DNA of 64,000 nucleotides from Sphingomonas jeddahensis (GTDB lineage: Bacteria; Pseudomonadota; Alphaproteobacteria; Sphingomonadales; Sphingomonadaceae): assembly GCF_001981525.1 (NCBI RefSeq), contig NZ_MPSB01000001.1, forward strand, positions 62,001-126,000. Direction: 5' to 3'. Below, in pieces: positions 26,166 to 37,218 of the stretch (position 1 is the first letter of the stretch; each line of letters starts with the position of its first letter). Position numbers and translations under genes: made by a program. The notes beneath the pieces are model-generated. The model saw only the letters and a list, made by a program, of their open reading frames with translations, made no database searches and was not told where the DNA came from.

Positions 26166-29100
26166 ATGGCACGCTATTTCATCGATCGACCCATCTTCGC
26201 ATGGGTGATCGCGATCGTCCTGATGCTGGCTGGCGCGATCGCCATCCGCTCGCTTCCCGTCGCCCAGTTTCCGGAGATCGCGCCACCGACGGTGTCGATC
26301 ACCGCGACCTATCCCGGTGCCGACGCCAACACGCTTGAACGCACCACCACGCAGATCATCGAGCAGCAACTGCGCGGGATCGACAATCTGCGCTATTTCT
26401 CGTCGTCGTCCTCCTCTTCGGGCGTGCTCACCATCACGCTGACGTTTGAACAGGGCACCGATCCTGACATCGCGCAGGTGCAGGTGCAGAACAAGCTGCA
26501 GGCGGCGACTCCCTTGCTGCCGCAAGAAGTGCAGCAGCAGGGCATCCAGGTGCAGAAGTCGGCGGCGAGCTTCCTGGTCATCGTTGGCCTGTATTCGCAG
26601 GACGGCTCGCACTCGATCACCGACCTGTCGGACATGGTTGTGTCGCGGCTCCAGGATCCAGTCAGCCGCGTCAACGGCGTGGGTGAGCTCCAGATCTTCG
26701 GTTCACAATATGCTATGCGCATTTGGATCGATCCGCTCAAGCTGAACAATTACCAGCTGACGATCGAGGACGTCTCGGCCGCAGTGCGTGCACAGAACGC
26801 ACAGGTTTCCGCCGGCCAGATCGGTGCGCAGCCGGCGCCCAAGGAGCAGATGCTCAACGCCACGGTCTCGGTTCAGTCGCGGTTGCAGACGCCTGAGGAA
26901 TTCGGCGCGATCCGCATGAAGACCGCCGCCAATGGCGCGGTGGTGCGGCTGCGGGATGTGGCGCGGATCGAGCTTGGTGCGGAAAACTATGGCTTCGATA
27001 CCAAGTTCAACGGCAAGCCCGCATCTGGCTTTGGCGTCCGCCTTGCCGCCGGCGCCAACGCGCTCGACACCGTCGATGCCGTCAAGGCCGAGGTCGAGTC
27101 GATCGCCAAGGGCTTCTCGGCCGACGTGAAGGTCGTTTATCCGTTCGACACCACGCCGTTCGTGCGCTTGTCGGTGGAGCAGGTGATCCACACGCTGGTC
27201 GAGGCGGTGGTGCTCGTCTTCCTGGTCATGTTCCTGTTCCTGCAGAACTGGCGTGCGACGATCATCCCGACAATCGCGGTCCCGGTGGTGCTGCTCGGCA
27301 CCTTCGCGGTGATGCAGATCGCGGGTTATTCGATCAACACGCTGACGCTGTTCGGCATGGTACTCGCCATCGGCTTGCTAGTGGACGACGCCATCGTTGT
27401 GGTGGAGAACGTCGAGCGTCTGATCGTGGACGAGGGGCTGAGCCCCAAGGACGCCGCGCGCAAGTCGATGGACGAGATCTCGGGCGCGCTGATCGGCATC
27501 GGCATGGTGCTGTCCGCGGTGTTCCTGCCGATGGCGTTCTTCGGCGGATCGACGGGCGTGATCTATCGCCAGTTCTCGATCACGATCGTCTCGGCGATGG
27601 TGCTCTCGGTGCTGGTTGCGTTGATCCTGACGCCGGCGCTGTGCGCCACCATCCTGAAGCCGCACGATACAACCAAGCACGAAGGCAACGGCATCTTTGC
27701 GCGCTTCTTCCGCTGGTTCAACCGAACCTTCGAAAAGGGCACGACCAAGTACGAAGGCGGCGTCAAGCGCACTGCACGTAGCTGGAAACGGTCGATGCTG
27801 GTCTATCTGTTGATCGTCGGCGGCATGGCGTTCCTGTTCGCACGCCTGCCGAGCGCCTTCCTGCCGGACGAAGACCAGGGCACGGTGGTGGCGCTGGTCC
27901 AGGGGCCGGCGGGCGCAACCTCCGCGCGCACCGACAAGGGCCTGGATCTGATCCGCAGCCACTTCCTGAAAGAGCCCGGCGTCGAATCGGTGTTCACGAT
28001 CAACGGCTTCAGCTTCGCGGGTCAGGGGCAGAATGCGGGCCTCGCCTTCATCAGCCTCAAGCCTTGGGAGGATCGCGAGGGCGTCGAGAACAAGGCGCAG
28101 ACGATCGCCGCGCGATCGATGGGTGCCTTCTCTCAGTATACCGACGGCATGATCTTTGCGCTGGTGCCGCCGGCGGTGCAGGAGCTGGGCAATGCGACTG
28201 GCTTCGACCTCCAGCTGGTCGATACGGCAGGAATCGGACACGAGAAACTGACCCAGGCGCGCAACATGCTGCTCGGCATGGCCGCGCAGGATCAACGCGT
28301 CGCGCAGGTCCGCCCGCTCAGCCTCGAGGACGCGCCGCAGCTCAAGATCGACATCGATCAAGACAAGGCGCGGGCGCTCGGCCTCGATCTCGCCACGGTG
28401 AACTCGACGCTGGCGACCGCATGGGGTGGATCGTACATCAACGACTTTATCGATCGTGGCCGTGTGAAGCGCGTCTATGTCCAGGCGGACACCCCTTATC
28501 GCCTGAAGCCGGAAGACCTTGCCAGCTTCTACGTCCGTGGCGCGGAAGGGCAGATGGTGCCGTTCACCGCCTTCTCGACGATCGAATGGGCGAACGCGCC
28601 GGTCTCGCTAACCCGCTATAATGGCCAGCCTGCGATGCAGCTTCAGGGTTCGCCGGGGCAGGGGCTCAGCACCGGCACCGCGATGGAGGCGCTGGAGGAG
28701 ATGCACGTGAAGCTGCCGCCGGGTACCGCGCTGGAGTGGACCGGCCTGTCCTATGAGGAACGGCTGTCGGGCGGTCAGGCGCCGGCACTCTACGCGCTGT
28801 CGCTGATGATCGTGTTCCTCTGCCTGGCCGCGCTGTACGAGAGCTGGTCGGTGCCGATCGCGGTGATGCTGGTGGTGCCGCTGGGCGTGATCGGTGCGCT
28901 GCTCGCGGCGATGCTGACGGGCCTTAGCAACGACATCTATCTGCAGGTCGGACTGATCACGACGATCGGCGTGTCGGCGAAGAACGCGATCCTAATCGTG
29001 GAATTTGCCGAGGAACGGATCGCCGAAGGGATGCGGCCGTTCGAGGCGGCAGTGGAAGCGGCACGGCTGCGTCTACGGCCGATCCTGATGACCAGCCTTG

Positions 29101-29369
29101 CCTTCATCTTCGGCGTCCTGCCGCTGGCGATCTCGACCGGTGCAGGTGCGGGCGGTCAGAATGCGATCGGTCGCGCGGTAGTCGGCGGCATGTTGTCTGC
29201 GACGGTGCTGGCGATCTTCTTCGTGCCGATGTTCTTCGTCGTCGTGTCGCGGCTGTTCGGTCACGGCAAGGGCGACGAGGGCGACCAGAATGTGAACAAC
29301 TACGAACCGCTGCACGACGATAGCAACGGTGGTGACCGTGGCCGCGGCCCGGCGCCGCAGGGAGCATGA
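26166..29369 (+). CDS. RND efflux pump inner membrane transporter (AcrB/MexB, HAE1 family)
   Basis: This proton-driven drug exporter has 1067 residues, normal for HAE1. It begins [20 protein letters not shown], has twelve membrane helices in two groups of six, and large periplasmic loops. The proton-relay Asp pair is in the TM4 segment [16 protein letters not shown], and the second half ends with [16 protein letters not shown] and [20 protein letters not shown]. It follows the adaptor by six bases and overlaps the outer membrane factor gene by four (ATGA). Confidence 0.96.
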   Translation: MARYFIDRPIFAWVIAIVLMLAGAIAIRSLPVAQFPEIAPPTVSITATYPGADANTLERTTTQIIEQQLRGIDNLRYFSSSSSSSGVLTITLTFEQGTDPDIAQVQVQNKLQAATPLLPQEVQQQGIQVQKSAASFLVIVGLYSQDGSHSITDLSDMVVSRLQDPVSRVNGVGELQIFGSQYAMRIWIDPLKLNNYQLTIEDVSAAVRAQNAQVSAGQIGAQPAPKEQMLNATVSVQSRLQTPEEFGAIRMKTAANGAVVRLRDVARIELGAENYGFDTKFNGKPASGFGVRLAAGANALDTVDAVKAEVESIAKGFSADVKVVYPFDTTPFVRLSVEQVIHTLVEAVVLVFLVMFLFLQNWRATIIPTIAVPVVLLGTFAVMQIAGYSINTLTLFGMVLAIGLLVDDAIVVVENVERLIVDEGLSPKDAARKSMDEISGALIGIGMVLSAVFLPMAFFGGSTGVIYRQFSITIVSAMVLSVLVALILTPALCATILKPHDTTKHEGNGIFARFFRWFNRTFEKGTTKYEGGVKRTARSWKRSMLVYLLIVGGMAFLFARLPSAFLPDEDQGTVVALVQGPAGATSARTDKGLDLIRSHFLKEPGVESVFTINGFSFAGQGQNAGLAFISLKPWEDREGVENKAQTIAARSMGAFSQYTDGMIFALVPPAVQELGNATGFDLQLVDTAGIGHEKLTQARNMLLGMAAQDQRVAQVRPLSLEDAPQLKIDIDQDKARALGLDLATVNSTLATAWGGSYINDFIDRGRVKRVYVQADTPYRLKPEDLASFYVRGAEGQMVPFTAFSTIEWANAPVSLTRYNGQPAMQLQGSPGQGLSTGTAMEALEEMHVKLPPGTALEWTGLSYEERLSGGQAPALYALSLMIVFLCLAALYESWSVPIAVMLVVPLGVIGALLAAMLTGLSNDIYLQVGLITTIGVSAKNAILIVEFAEERIAEGMRPFEAAVEAARLRLRPILMTSLAFIFGVLPLAISTGAGAGGQNAIGRAVVGGMLSATVLAIFFVPMFFVVVSRLFGHGKGDEGDQNVNNYEPLHDDSNGGDRGRGPAPQGA

Positions 29370-30907
29370 GTAAGATGAACGGCCGTTTCCTCCTGTTGGC
29401 GCTCGCCGCAGCCACTGCGCTGTCGGGCTGCAACCTGGCGCCCAAGTACGTTCGCCCTGTCGGCGCCGCGCCGGCGACCCTGCCCGAGGGCGGAGTCTAT
29501 CCTCGCGCCGCCACCGATGCGCCGGACATCACTCAGATCGGCTGGCGCGATTTCTTCCTTGATCCGCGGCTCCAGCAGGTGATCGAGACCGGGCTCGCCA
29601 ACAACCGCGATCTCCGCATCGCGGCCGGCAACGTGCTTCAGGCCCGTGCGCAATATCGTGTGCAACGCGCGAACCTGGTGCCGTCCACGACGATATCGGG
29701 CTCGGGCACCTATACCAACAACGTCTTCGGTGCCGCAGGCGCTGCGGGCGGTGGCGGTCTAGGGGGCGGGACTGGCACGGGTGGCACGGGTATTGGAGGC
29801 ACCGGATCGGGGGCAGGTGGCGGCTCCGGGGGTGGCACGGGGGTTGGCGGCGGCGCCGGGATCGGCGGCGCTTCATCCAATCTCGAATTCTATTCGGTGA
29901 ACGCCGGCTTCTCGCAATTCGAGCTCGATCTTTTCGGCCGCGTGCGCAACCTGTCCCGTGCCGCGCTGGAGCAATATTTCGCCTCGGAGGAGGCGCAGCG
30001 CACCGCACGCATCAGCCTCATTGCGGAGATCGCCACCGCCTGGCTGACCATGGCATCGGACCAGGAACAGCTCCGCATCAGCCGCGAGACGCTGAAGGCG
30101 TTCGAACAGTCGTTGGAACTGACGCGTGCGCAGTTCCGGATCGGCGTCGCGTCCGAACTGGAGGCGCGCCAGGCGGAGACCAATTATCACGCCGCGCGCA
30201 ACGACATCGCGGCTCTGCAGACGCAGGTGGCGCGGGATCAGAACGCGCTCGATCTGCTCGCCGGCACCACGATCCCGGCGGAGCAACTGCCGGCGGAACT
30301 GGGCGCAATGGCAGTCACCCGCGACGCGCTGCCCGGCGATCTTTCGTCGGAGGTGCTTCTGCGCCGCCCGGATGTGCTCCGGGCCGAGCATCAGTTGATC
30401 GCCGAAAACGCCAATATCGGCGCAGCGCGCGCCGCCTTCTTCCCACGCATCTCGCTAACGGCGACGATTGGCACCATCTCGACCGCGCTGTCGGGCCTTT
30501 TCGCGGGTGGCAGCTTCACCTACAATGCCGCGCCTTCGATCGGGCTGCCGTTGTTCGACGGCGGGCGCAATGCGGCCAATCTCGATTATGCCAAGGCATC
30601 GCAGCAGGTGGCGGTCGCCACTTATGAGCGTGCCGTGCAAACCGCGTTCCGTGAAGTGTCCGACGCACTCGCGCAGCGCGGCACGATCGATGAGCAAGTG
30701 GCGGCACAGACCGCACGAGCCGAGGCGGCTAGTGTGGCGGCACGTCTGTCCGATGCGCGCTATCGCGCGGGCGTGGATTCATTCCTGGTGGCGCTTGATG
30801 CCCAGCGTACTGCTTATGCGGCGCAACAGCAGTTGGTGACCACACGCTTGGCGCGCGGCAATAATCTTGTTGAACTCTATCGTTCGCTCGGCGGCGGACT
30901 AAACTGA
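29366..30907 (+). CDS. RND outer membrane channel lipoprotein (OprM/NodT type)
   Basis: The third component of the tripartite pump. The N-terminus ([22 protein letters not shown]) is a lipoprotein signal with lipobox LSGC. Two repeated halves of the TolC-like fold follow ([28 protein letters not shown] and [28 protein letters not shown]). Between the first helix pair and the [13 protein letters not shown] motif lies a Gly/Thr/Ser-rich insert of nearly 50 residues (about 122-169) that typical OprM proteins lack. It falls where the first extracellular beta hairpin of the channel should be. Confidence 0.93.
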   Translation: MSKMNGRFLLLALAAATALSGCNLAPKYVRPVGAAPATLPEGGVYPRAATDAPDITQIGWRDFFLDPRLQQVIETGLANNRDLRIAAGNVLQARAQYRVQRANLVPSTTISGSGTYTNNVFGAAGAAGGGGLGGGTGTGGTGIGGTGSGAGGGSGGGTGVGGGAGIGGASSNLEFYSVNAGFSQFELDLFGRVRNLSRAALEQYFASEEAQRTARISLIAEIATAWLTMASDQEQLRISRETLKAFEQSLELTRAQFRIGVASELEARQAETNYHAARNDIAALQTQVARDQNALDLLAGTTIPAEQLPAELGAMAVTRDALPGDLSSEVLLRRPDVLRAEHQLIAENANIGAARAAFFPRISLTATIGTISTALSGLFAGGSFTYNAAPSIGLPLFDGGRNAANLDYAKASQQVAVATYERAVQTAFREVSDALAQRGTIDEQVAAQTARAEAASVAARLSDARYRAGVDSFLVALDAQRTAYAAQQQLVTTRLARGNNLVELYRSLGGGLN

Positions 30908-30967
30908 GGCTATTGCAAGACGGATCATTTCGCTTACTCTCCCGTTCTTAGGAAGAGGAGAGAGCCA

Positions 30968-31222
30968 ATGACGCCACAAGAGCGCGCGGGCGACGAATCA
31001 CTGGTGATCTTGCAGAGCCTGCTCTGCTTGCTTCGCGAGAAGAACGTGTTGACCCGCGCCGACATCGAAACACTTTGTGAGCGCGTCGCGATGCGCGCCA
31101 GTCAGGCCGAACGCGATCCGATTCCCTGCTGCGCCGAAGCGGCGCGCACTGCGGCAGAGGAAATGGCGAAGATCGCCGGCTATATCGGCCCGCATTATGG
31201 CGGAAAGCATCGCCGCGCCTGA
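30968..31222 (+). CDS. small hypothetical protein
   Basis: An 84-residue, probably cytoplasmic helical protein with no membrane segment. It contains one Cys near the N-terminus (LLCLL), one in TLCER, and a CC pair in PIPCCAEAARTAAEEM. AGGAAGAGGAGAGAGCC before the ATG is a strong ribosome binding site, which supports a real gene. It follows the RND operon by 60 bases and precedes a phosphoesterase. The function is unknown. Confidence 0.7.
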   Translation: MTPQERAGDESLVILQSLLCLLREKNVLTRADIETLCERVAMRASQAERDPIPCCAEAARTAAEEMAKIAGYIGPHYGGKHRRA

Positions 31223-31280
31223 TCATGTCTGACGCTGACGGCGCTTGCCTGCGAACCTTATCGCGGGCAGCGCGTTGGCG

Positions 31281-32066
31281 ATGCCGATGAAGCTATTCCA
31301 TGTCAGCGACGTGCATTTCGGGGCGGAAGATCCGAAGGCACTCGGTTGGTTCGCGCAATGTGTCGCGGACGAGAAGCCCGACGCAGTCATCATGACCGGC
31401 GATCTGACGATGCGTGCCAGGCGTCGCGAGTTCGACGCCGGCGGCAAGTGGCTCCGCTCGCTGGGCGTGCCGGTGACGATCGAGGTCGGCAACCACGATA
31501 TTCCATATTACTGGGATCCGCTGCGGCGGCTGTTCAGCCCCTACAAGCGCTATGGCGCGGCCGAGCGGATGATCGAGAAGACGCTCGATTTGCCCGGCAT
31601 CTCTATCGTTCCGCTGAAGACGACCGCGCGCGCGCAATGGCGCTGGAACTGGTCCAAAGGTTACGTGAGCCGTGGCGCGCTGCGAGACGCGTTGGAACTG
31701 GTCGCGGCCGCGCCTCGCGGCAATCTGATCTTCGTCGCCGGCCATCATCCGCTGATCGAAGGCGGCACCAAGGGAACGGCCAAGACGCGAAACGGCGATG
31801 CGGCGCTCGCGGCGCTGGCCGACGCCGGAGTTCATGCCGTCCTCTCAGGACACGTCCATGATCCGTTCGACAGGCCGGTGCGGTGCGGTGACTGGACGGT
31901 GCGGATGATCGGTGCCGGCACCCTGTCCAAGCGTTTGCGCGCATCACCACCGGCGTTCAACGAGATCCGCATCCACGGTGCGCGATTCGAGACACTGGCG
32001 CGCACACTCTCGCCGGAACCGAAGCATCCTATCAGCGCGACGTCCAACGCCGGCGACACCTACTGA
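31281..32066 (+). CDS. metallophosphoesterase family protein
   Basis: A calcineurin-like phosphoesterase with all five metal motifs: DVHFG (Asp-x-His), GDLT, GNHD, GHHP and GHVH. At about 261 residues it resembles Icc/CpdA-type cyclic nucleotide or phospholipid-related enzymes, but the substrate cannot be inferred. Two nearby ATGs, 31281 and 31287, are possible; the second begins exactly at the first strand (MKLFHVSDVHFG). It converges with the prp regulator. Confidence 0.88.
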   Translation: MPMKLFHVSDVHFGAEDPKALGWFAQCVADEKPDAVIMTGDLTMRARRREFDAGGKWLRSLGVPVTIEVGNHDIPYYWDPLRRLFSPYKRYGAAERMIEKTLDLPGISIVPLKTTARAQWRWNWSKGYVSRGALRDALELVAAAPRGNLIFVAGHHPLIEGGTKGTAKTRNGDAALAALADAGVHAVLSGHVHDPFDRPVRCGDWTVRMIGAGTLSKRLRASPPAFNEIRIHGARFETLARTLSPEPKHPISATSNAGDTY

Positions 32067-32093
32067 CCGGCATGCTGGCCGCGGACAGCCCGC

Positions 32094-33494
32094 TCAGCCG
32101 ACCGGATAGGGCGTGAGGGTCGCGCGGTTCTCGTCTGCGGCGACGGGGCGGCCGATCATGGGAAAGGCGCGTTGCGGGCAGGCGGTGCGCTCGCACACCT
32201 TGCAGCCGACGCCGATCGGGGTGGCGGCGCGAGGGTCGGTGAGGTCGAAGCCGCGCGAATAGACGAGGCGGTGCGCGTGGCGGATGTCGCAGCCGAGCGC
32301 GATGGCGAAGGTCTTGCCCGGTTCGCCGAACGCGCCGGCGGTGCGGCGAACGGTGCGCGCGACCCACAGATAGGTGCGGCCGTCGGGCATCTGCGCGACC
32401 TGGCGGAGCACGCGGCCGGGCTGGACGAAGGCTTCGTACACTTTCCACAAGGGGCAGCTGCCGCCGACGCGCGAGAAGTGGAAATCGGTGGCCGACTGAC
32501 GCTTGGAGATGTTGCCGGCCCGATCGACGCGGATGAAGAAGAAGGGGACGCCGCGCGCCTCGGGGCGCTGGAGGGTGGAGAGGCGGTGACAGATCGTCTC
32601 GAACCCGACGCCGAAGTGACGGCCGAGCTTTTCAATGTCGTACGCCTGCGCCTCTGCCTCGGCGAGGAAATCGGCGTAGGGGAGGAGGAGCGCGCCGGCG
32701 AAGTAATTGGCGAGACCGATGCGGGCTAGACGGCGCGCCTCGGGGCCGGTGAGGATCGGGTCGTCAGCCAGGCGGTCGATGAGGTCGCCGAGTTCAAGGA
32801 AGGCGAGCTGGGTCGCCATCTGAAACGCCTGCTGGCCAGCGCGCAGATCGGGCGAGATGTGCAGCGTCCGGGTAGCGGGGTCGTACCGGCGCTGGACGGC
32901 GCCGGGCTCCGACAGCGCCACGGTGATGCCGTGGCGGTCCTGGAGGCGCGCGATCAGGCCGGCGTGCACCCGGCGCGGGCCGAAGCGGGCTTCGCGGTAC
33001 AGCGCTTCGGCGGCTTGATCGAGCGGTTCGATATGGTTGTAATTGGCGTAGAACAGTTCGCGAACCTGCTCGAACGGCATGCGCGTGCCGCCGCCCTCGA
33101 TCCACTGGTCGCCGAGTTGCGCGGCCATCGCTTCGTTGCGTTCGGTGAGGTCGCGCTGGCGGCGGTGGAGCGCGATCAGCGTGCGCGCGACCGCGGGCAT
33201 GTTGGTGGCAAGTTCGCGGATCTCGGCCAGCGCGATCGGCTCGGGTGCTTCGGTCAGGCTGTCGCGCAGGTCGGTGATTAGGCGGGCTTCCTCGTCCTCC
33301 GAGAAAAGCTGGACGTCGATGCCGAAGACCTGGTTGATCTTGAGCAGGACGGGAACGGTGAGCGGGCGCTGGTTCTGCTCGATCTGGTTGAGGTAGCTGG
33401 TGGAGATGCCGAGTGCCTGGGCGAGCTCGACCTGTTTCAGGCGGCGTTCTTCGCGGAGGCGGCGCAGGCGCACGCCCATGAAGGTTTTCCGCAT
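32094..33494 (-). CDS. XRE/short-chain fatty acyl regulator of the 2-methylcitrate cycle (ScfR/RamB/PrpR type)
   Basis: The 466-residue protein has an N-terminal XRE helix-turn-helix (VRLRRLREERRLKQVELAQALGISTSYLNQIEQNQ, about residues 8-42), an IrrE/ImmA-like central region, and the C-terminal short-chain fatty acyl regulator domain. That domain has Cys in GGSCPLW, ALGCD, GCKVC and TACPQ, which in mycobacterial PrpR ligate an Fe-S cluster. It is last in the prp gene set, downstream of prpB. ATG 33494 is chosen over an upstream start at 33593 that lies in repeat-rich DNA. A repeated CCGCAA motif occurs before it and before acnD, pointing to autoregulation. Confidence 0.87.
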   Translation of the reverse strand: MRKTFMGVRLRRLREERRLKQVELAQALGISTSYLNQIEQNQRPLTVPVLLKINQVFGIDVQLFSEDEEARLITDLRDSLTEAPEPIALAEIRELATNMPAVARTLIALHRRQRDLTERNEAMAAQLGDQWIEGGGTRMPFEQVRELFYANYNHIEPLDQAAEALYREARFGPRRVHAGLIARLQDRHGITVALSEPGAVQRRYDPATRTLHISPDLRAGQQAFQMATQLAFLELGDLIDRLADDPILTGPEARRLARIGLANYFAGALLLPYADFLAEAEAQAYDIEKLGRHFGVGFETICHRLSTLQRPEARGVPFFFIRVDRAGNISKRQSATDFHFSRVGGSCPLWKVYEAFVQPGRVLRQVAQMPDGRTYLWVARTVRRTAGAFGEPGKTFAIALGCDIRHAHRLVYSRGFDLTDPRAATPIGVGCKVCERTACPQRAFPMIGRPVAADENRATLTPYPVG

Positions 33495-33535
33495 TCCTTC
33501 GCTTCCTTCGCTTTCGGGTAGACGTGGAAGAGATA

Positions 33536-33556
33536 GAGGTTTGCGGATGTTGCGGA
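33536..33556 (-). promoter_or_regulatory. putative regulator binding site before the prp regulator gene
   Basis: On the minus strand two TCCGCAA units stand in direct repeat with a 9-base period about 45-60 bases before the regulator start. On the plus strand the block reads GTTTGCGGATGTTG (33539-33552), and the same block with one change occurs at 40009-40022 upstream of acnD. It resembles the TTTGCAAA-type sites of RamB/PrpR regulators. Confidence 0.4.
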
Positions 33557-33568
33557 AAGTGCCGCGCT

Positions 33569-33597
33569 CGTCATGCCGGCACAAGGCCGGCATGACG
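33569..33597. repeat. short palindrome related to family B
   Basis: Perfect 12-base arms CGTCATGCCGGC / GCCGGCATGACG with a 5-base loop, upstream of the prp regulator. A near-identical stem-loop is at 58548-58576. Confidence 0.75.
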
Positions 33598-33625
33598 TTG
33601 GGGCGATGCCAGCGCTAGCTACTTG

Positions 33626-33721
33626 CGTCATCCCGGACTTGATCCGGGATCCATGCCGCCGCGTACACTTCGGCGTCAGCGTTCGCGGAACCTTGGACTC
33701 CGGCTCAGGGCCGGGGTGACG
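33626..33721. repeat. dispersed palindromic repeat, family B
   Basis: It begins CGTCATCCCGGACTTGATCC and ends in the reverse half GGGCCGGGGTGACG, with diverged arms. It lies between prpB and the regulator gene, 11 bases from the prpB stop. Confidence 0.8.
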
Positions 33722-33732
33722 GTGTTTGCAGG

Positions 33733-34650
33733 TCAGGCGTTGGGCATCACGGGGACGATCGTCTTGATGATGCTGGCGTCGAGCTCTTCGAAATCGTGCA
33801 GGCCGATCACGTCATACAGTTCCTGGCGGGTCTGCATGCGATCGACGTATTTGTGGGTGCCGCCGTTTTCCTTGATCGAAGCGTAAAGTTCGGCCTGCGC
33901 CTTGTTGGCAACGCGCAGTGAGGAGACCGGCCAGATCACCATTTTGTAGCCCATCTCCTCGAACTCGGTCGCGGTGTAGAAGGGGGTCTTGCCGAATTCG
34001 GTCATGTTGGCGAGCAGCGGCACGTTCGGCACCGCCTTCGCGAACTTCTCGAACATCTCGCGTGTGTTCAATGCTTCGGGGAAGATCGCGTCGGCGCCGG
34101 CGTCGACATACATCTTGGCGCGATCGACCGCGGCGTCGAAGCCCTCGACACCCGCGGCGTCGGTGCGGGCGACGATGACGATGTCGCGCGCCGCCTTCTT
34201 CGCGGCGGCGACCTTGGTGGCCATGTCCATCGCCGACACGAGGTTCTTGCCGTTCAGGTGGCCGCACTTCTTGGGCAGGATCTGGTCCTCGAGATGAACC
34301 GCGCCGGCGCCCGCGTCCTCGAAGGTGCGGACCATGTGCATGACATTGAGCGCCTCGCCATAGCCGGTGTCGCCGTCGACCAGCAGCGGGAGACCCGACG
34401 AGCGAGTGATCTGGCGGATGAAGAAGGCAACTTCATCGACGGTGATGATGCCGAGATCGGGCAGGCCCATCGATGCAGTCATCGCCGCGCCCGACAGGTA
34501 CAGGCCGTCGAACCCGGCATTGCGCGCCTGGATCGCCGCTTGGCCGTTATGCGCGCCCGGAAGCTGAAAGATGCCCGGCCGCTCCAGCCCCGCACGGAAG
34601 CGCTTGCCGGCGGATTCGGTCGGGAGGTCGGAGGCGAGGAGGTAGGGCAT
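33733..34650 (-). CDS. prpB: 2-methylisocitrate lyase
   Basis: PrpB cleaves 2-methylisocitrate to pyruvate and succinate, the last step of propionate breakdown by the 2-methylcitrate cycle. The 305-residue protein has the PEP mutase/isocitrate lyase barrel with the Mg site DGDTGYGEALNV, the catalytic loop LPKKCGHLNGK, and the ARTDA motif. Of two ATGs (34656 and 34650) the second is preferred: AAGGA lies directly against the first but six bases before the second. It sits between prpC and the regulator gene. Confidence 0.95.
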   Translation of the reverse strand: MPYLLASDLPTESAGKRFRAGLERPGIFQLPGAHNGQAAIQARNAGFDGLYLSGAAMTASMGLPDLGIITVDEVAFFIRQITRSSGLPLLVDGDTGYGEALNVMHMVRTFEDAGAGAVHLEDQILPKKCGHLNGKNLVSAMDMATKVAAAKKAARDIVIVARTDAAGVEGFDAAVDRAKMYVDAGADAIFPEALNTREMFEKFAKAVPNVPLLANMTEFGKTPFYTATEFEEMGYKMVIWPVSSLRVANKAQAELYASIKENGGTHKYVDRMQTRQELYDVIGLHDFEELDASIIKTIVPVMPNA

Positions 34651-34761
34651 TGTCATTCCTTGTGTATTCGGGCGTCTGGCTTGGCGCGCCTTAGCATGTG
34701 CAGCATGGCGCGGCCAATCTTGTGACGGCCGCGCCTGTAGTCCCTCGATGCGGGACCGAGC

Positions 34762-35919
34762 TTACTTCCGCTCGGCCAGCGGCACCCACTTGAGGTCTTC
34801 GGGGCCGGTGTAGTTCGCGCTCGGGCGGATGATCTTGTTGTCTTCGCGCTGCTCGATGACGTGCGCGGCCCAGCCGCTGGTGCGGGCGATCACGAACAAG
34901 GGCGTGAACATCGCGGTGGGGACGCCCATCATGTGGTAGGAGACGGCCGAGAACCAATCGAGGTTCGGGAACATCTTCTTCACGTCCATCATCACCGCTT
35001 CGAGGCGGTCGGCGATGTCGTACATCTTGGTCGAGCCGGCCTCATCCGACAGCTTCTTGGCGACGCGCTTGATGACGACGTTACGCGGATCGCTGATCGT
35101 ATAGACCGGGTGGCCGAAGCCGATGATGACTTCCTTGGCTTCCATCCGGCGGCGGATGTCGGCCTCGGCATCGTCGGGGTTCTGGTAGCGCTTCTGGATC
35201 TCGAACGCGACTTCGTTGGCGCCGCCGTGCTTGGGGCCGCGCAGCGCGCCGATCGCGCCGGTGATGCACGAATGCATGTCGGAGCCCGTGCCGGCGATTA
35301 CGCGGGCGGTGAAGGTCGAGGCGTTGAACTCATGCTCGGCATAGAGGATCAGCGAGGTGTGCATCGCCTGCACCCAGCTCTCGCTCGGCGCTTCGCCATG
35401 GAGCAGGTGGAGGAAGTGGCCGCCGATCGACTCGTCGTCGGTCTCGACCTCGATCTCCACGCCGTTGTTCGACAGGTGATACCAATAGAGCAGCATCGAG
35501 CCGAGGCTGGCCATCAGCCGGTCGGCGATGTCGCGCGCGGCTGGGGTGTTGTGATCGTCCTTCTCCGGCAGCGCGCAGCCGAGGGCGGAGACGCCGGTGC
35601 GCATCACGTCCATCGGGTGGGCAGCGGCGGGGAGCGCGGCAAGCGCTTCCTTCACGGCGATGGGGAGGCCGCGGAGTGCCTTGAGCTTGGCCTTGTACGC
35701 CTTGAGCTCGGCGGCATTGGGGAGCCAGCCGTGGACGAGGAGGTGGGCGATTTCCTCGAACTCCGCGCCTTCGGCGAAATCGAGGATGTCATAGCCGCGA
35801 TAGTGCAGGTCGTTGCCGGTGCGGCCGACGGTGCACAGCGCAGTGTTGCCAGCCGTGACGCCCGACAGGGCGACGGACTTCTTCGGCTTGAAGGTGGGAG
35901 CGGTGGCGGTGTCGGTCAT
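34762..35919 (-). CDS. prpC: 2-methylcitrate synthase
   Basis: PrpC condenses propionyl-CoA with oxaloacetate. The 385-residue protein has the citrate synthase fold with [24 protein letters not shown] (active His), [14 protein letters not shown] (second His) and the C-terminal [13 protein letters not shown]...RPSANYTGP region. Its length and its position between prpF and prpB identify it as the methylcitrate rather than the housekeeping citrate synthase. Confidence 0.94.
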   Translation of the reverse strand: MTDTATAPTFKPKKSVALSGVTAGNTALCTVGRTGNDLHYRGYDILDFAEGAEFEEIAHLLVHGWLPNAAELKAYKAKLKALRGLPIAVKEALAALPAAAHPMDVMRTGVSALGCALPEKDDHNTPAARDIADRLMASLGSMLLYWYHLSNNGVEIEVETDDESIGGHFLHLLHGEAPSESWVQAMHTSLILYAEHEFNASTFTARVIAGTGSDMHSCITGAIGALRGPKHGGANEVAFEIQKRYQNPDDAEADIRRRMEAKEVIIGFGHPVYTISDPRNVVIKRVAKKLSDEAGSTKMYDIADRLEAVMMDVKKMFPNLDWFSAVSYHMMGVPTAMFTPLFVIARTSGWAAHVIEQREDNKIIRPSANYTGPEDLKWVPLAERK

Positions 35920-35990
35920 GCTCTTTCGGTCCTCTTTCTTCTGTTCCGGTCACCCTGTGGCGGGCGTGTTACAAGCGCTACCGTTTGGGA

Positions 35991-36021
35991 CACGTGCTTC
36001 GGACAGGCTCAGCACGAACGG
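35991..36021. repeat. dispersed repeat, family A (single unit)
   Basis: One unit, CACGTGCTTCGGACAGGCTC followed by AGCACGAACGG, differs from the 53080 copy by one inserted G. It lies between prpF and prpC, nine bases from the prpF stop. Confidence 0.65.
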
Positions 36022-36027
36022 AGCTGG

Positions 36028-37218
36028 TTAGAAGCTTCCTTCCGGCACGCGGACGTGGCCTTCCATCAGGATGCGGGCGCTTCGGCTCATGATCGCCTTG
36101 GTGACGGTCCATTGGCCATCGACTTGGCGAGCCTCGGCGCCGACACGCAGCGTGCCCGAGGGGTGGCCGAAGCGGACCGACTGGCGCTCGCCGCCACCCG
36201 CCGCCTGGTTGACGAGCGTGCCGGGGACGGCCGCCGCCGTGGCGATGGCCACCGAAGCGGTGCCCATCATCGCGTGGTGGAGCTTGCCCATCGACATGGC
36301 GCGAACGAGCAAATCGATGTCGTCACCCTTCACGATCTTGCCGCTCGATGACGGGTAATCGGTCGGCGGAGCGACAAAGGCGATCTTGGGGGTGTGCTGG
36401 CGCTTGGCGGCTTCCTCGGGCGACTTGATGAGGCCCATCTTGATCGCGCCGATCGTGCGTAGTGCCTCGAAGCGGCGGAGCGTGTCGGGATTGGTGTTGA
36501 TCGTCTCGCGCAGCTCAGTGCCGGTGAAGCCGATATCGGCGGCGTTCACGAAGATCGTCGGGATGCCCGCGGTGATCATCGTCGCCTTGAGCTTGCCGCC
36601 GGGCACGATTTCTTCCGGCACATCCAGTTCGTCGACGAGATTGCCGGTGGGGAACATCGATCCACCCTCGTCGCCGTCGTCGGCGGGATCGACGAATTCG
36701 AGGACGATCTCGGCCGCCGGGAAGGTGACGCCATCGAGTTCGAAGTCACCGGTTTCCTGCACTTCACCGTTGGCAACGGGGACATGGGCGATGATCGTCT
36801 TGCCAATGTTCGCCTGCCAGATGCGGACGGTGCAGACGCCGTTCTCGGCACGGTTCGCATCGACATAGCCGGCATGGATCGCGAAGGCGCCCGCACCGGT
36901 GGAGAGATTGCCGCAATTACCCGACCAGTCGACGAAATCGGTATCGATCGAGACCTGGCCGTAGAGATAGTCGACGTCGTGATCGGGCTGGGTGCTGGGC
37001 GAGATGATCACGCACTTGCTGGTGCTTGAGGTCGCCCCGCCCATGCCGTCGATCTGCGCGGCATAGGGGTCGGGGCTGCCGATGACTCGCTGGAAGAGCT
37101 TGTCGCGGGCGGTGCCGGGGGTGCGGGCGGATTCGGGGAGGTCTTCGAGGCGGAAGAATACGCCCTTGCTGGTGCCGCCGCGCATGTAGGTGGCGGGGAT
37201 GCGGGTCTGGCCGGTCAT
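36028..37218 (-). CDS. prpF: 2-methylaconitate cis-trans isomerase
   Basis: PrpF isomerises the 2-methylaconitate that AcnD makes so that aconitase can rehydrate it. The 396-residue protein starts RIPATYMRGGTSKGVFF, has the diaminopimelate epimerase-like fold, and contains the GGATSSTSKCVIIS and DWSGNCGNLSTGAGAFA segments with the conserved Cys/Ser residues. Its ATG overlaps the acnD stop by one base (TAATG), so the two are translationally coupled. Confidence 0.94.
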   Translation of the reverse strand: MTGQTRIPATYMRGGTSKGVFFRLEDLPESARTPGTARDKLFQRVIGSPDPYAAQIDGMGGATSSTSKCVIISPSTQPDHDVDYLYGQVSIDTDFVDWSGNCGNLSTGAGAFAIHAGYVDANRAENGVCTVRIWQANIGKTIIAHVPVANGEVQETGDFELDGVTFPAAEIVLEFVDPADDGDEGGSMFPTGNLVDELDVPEEIVPGGKLKATMITAGIPTIFVNAADIGFTGTELRETINTNPDTLRRFEALRTIGAIKMGLIKSPEEAAKRQHTPKIAFVAPPTDYPSSSGKIVKGDDIDLLVRAMSMGKLHHAMMGTASVAIATAAAVPGTLVNQAAGGGERQSVRFGHPSGTLRVGAEARQVDGQWTVTKAIMSRSARILMEGHVRVPEGSF

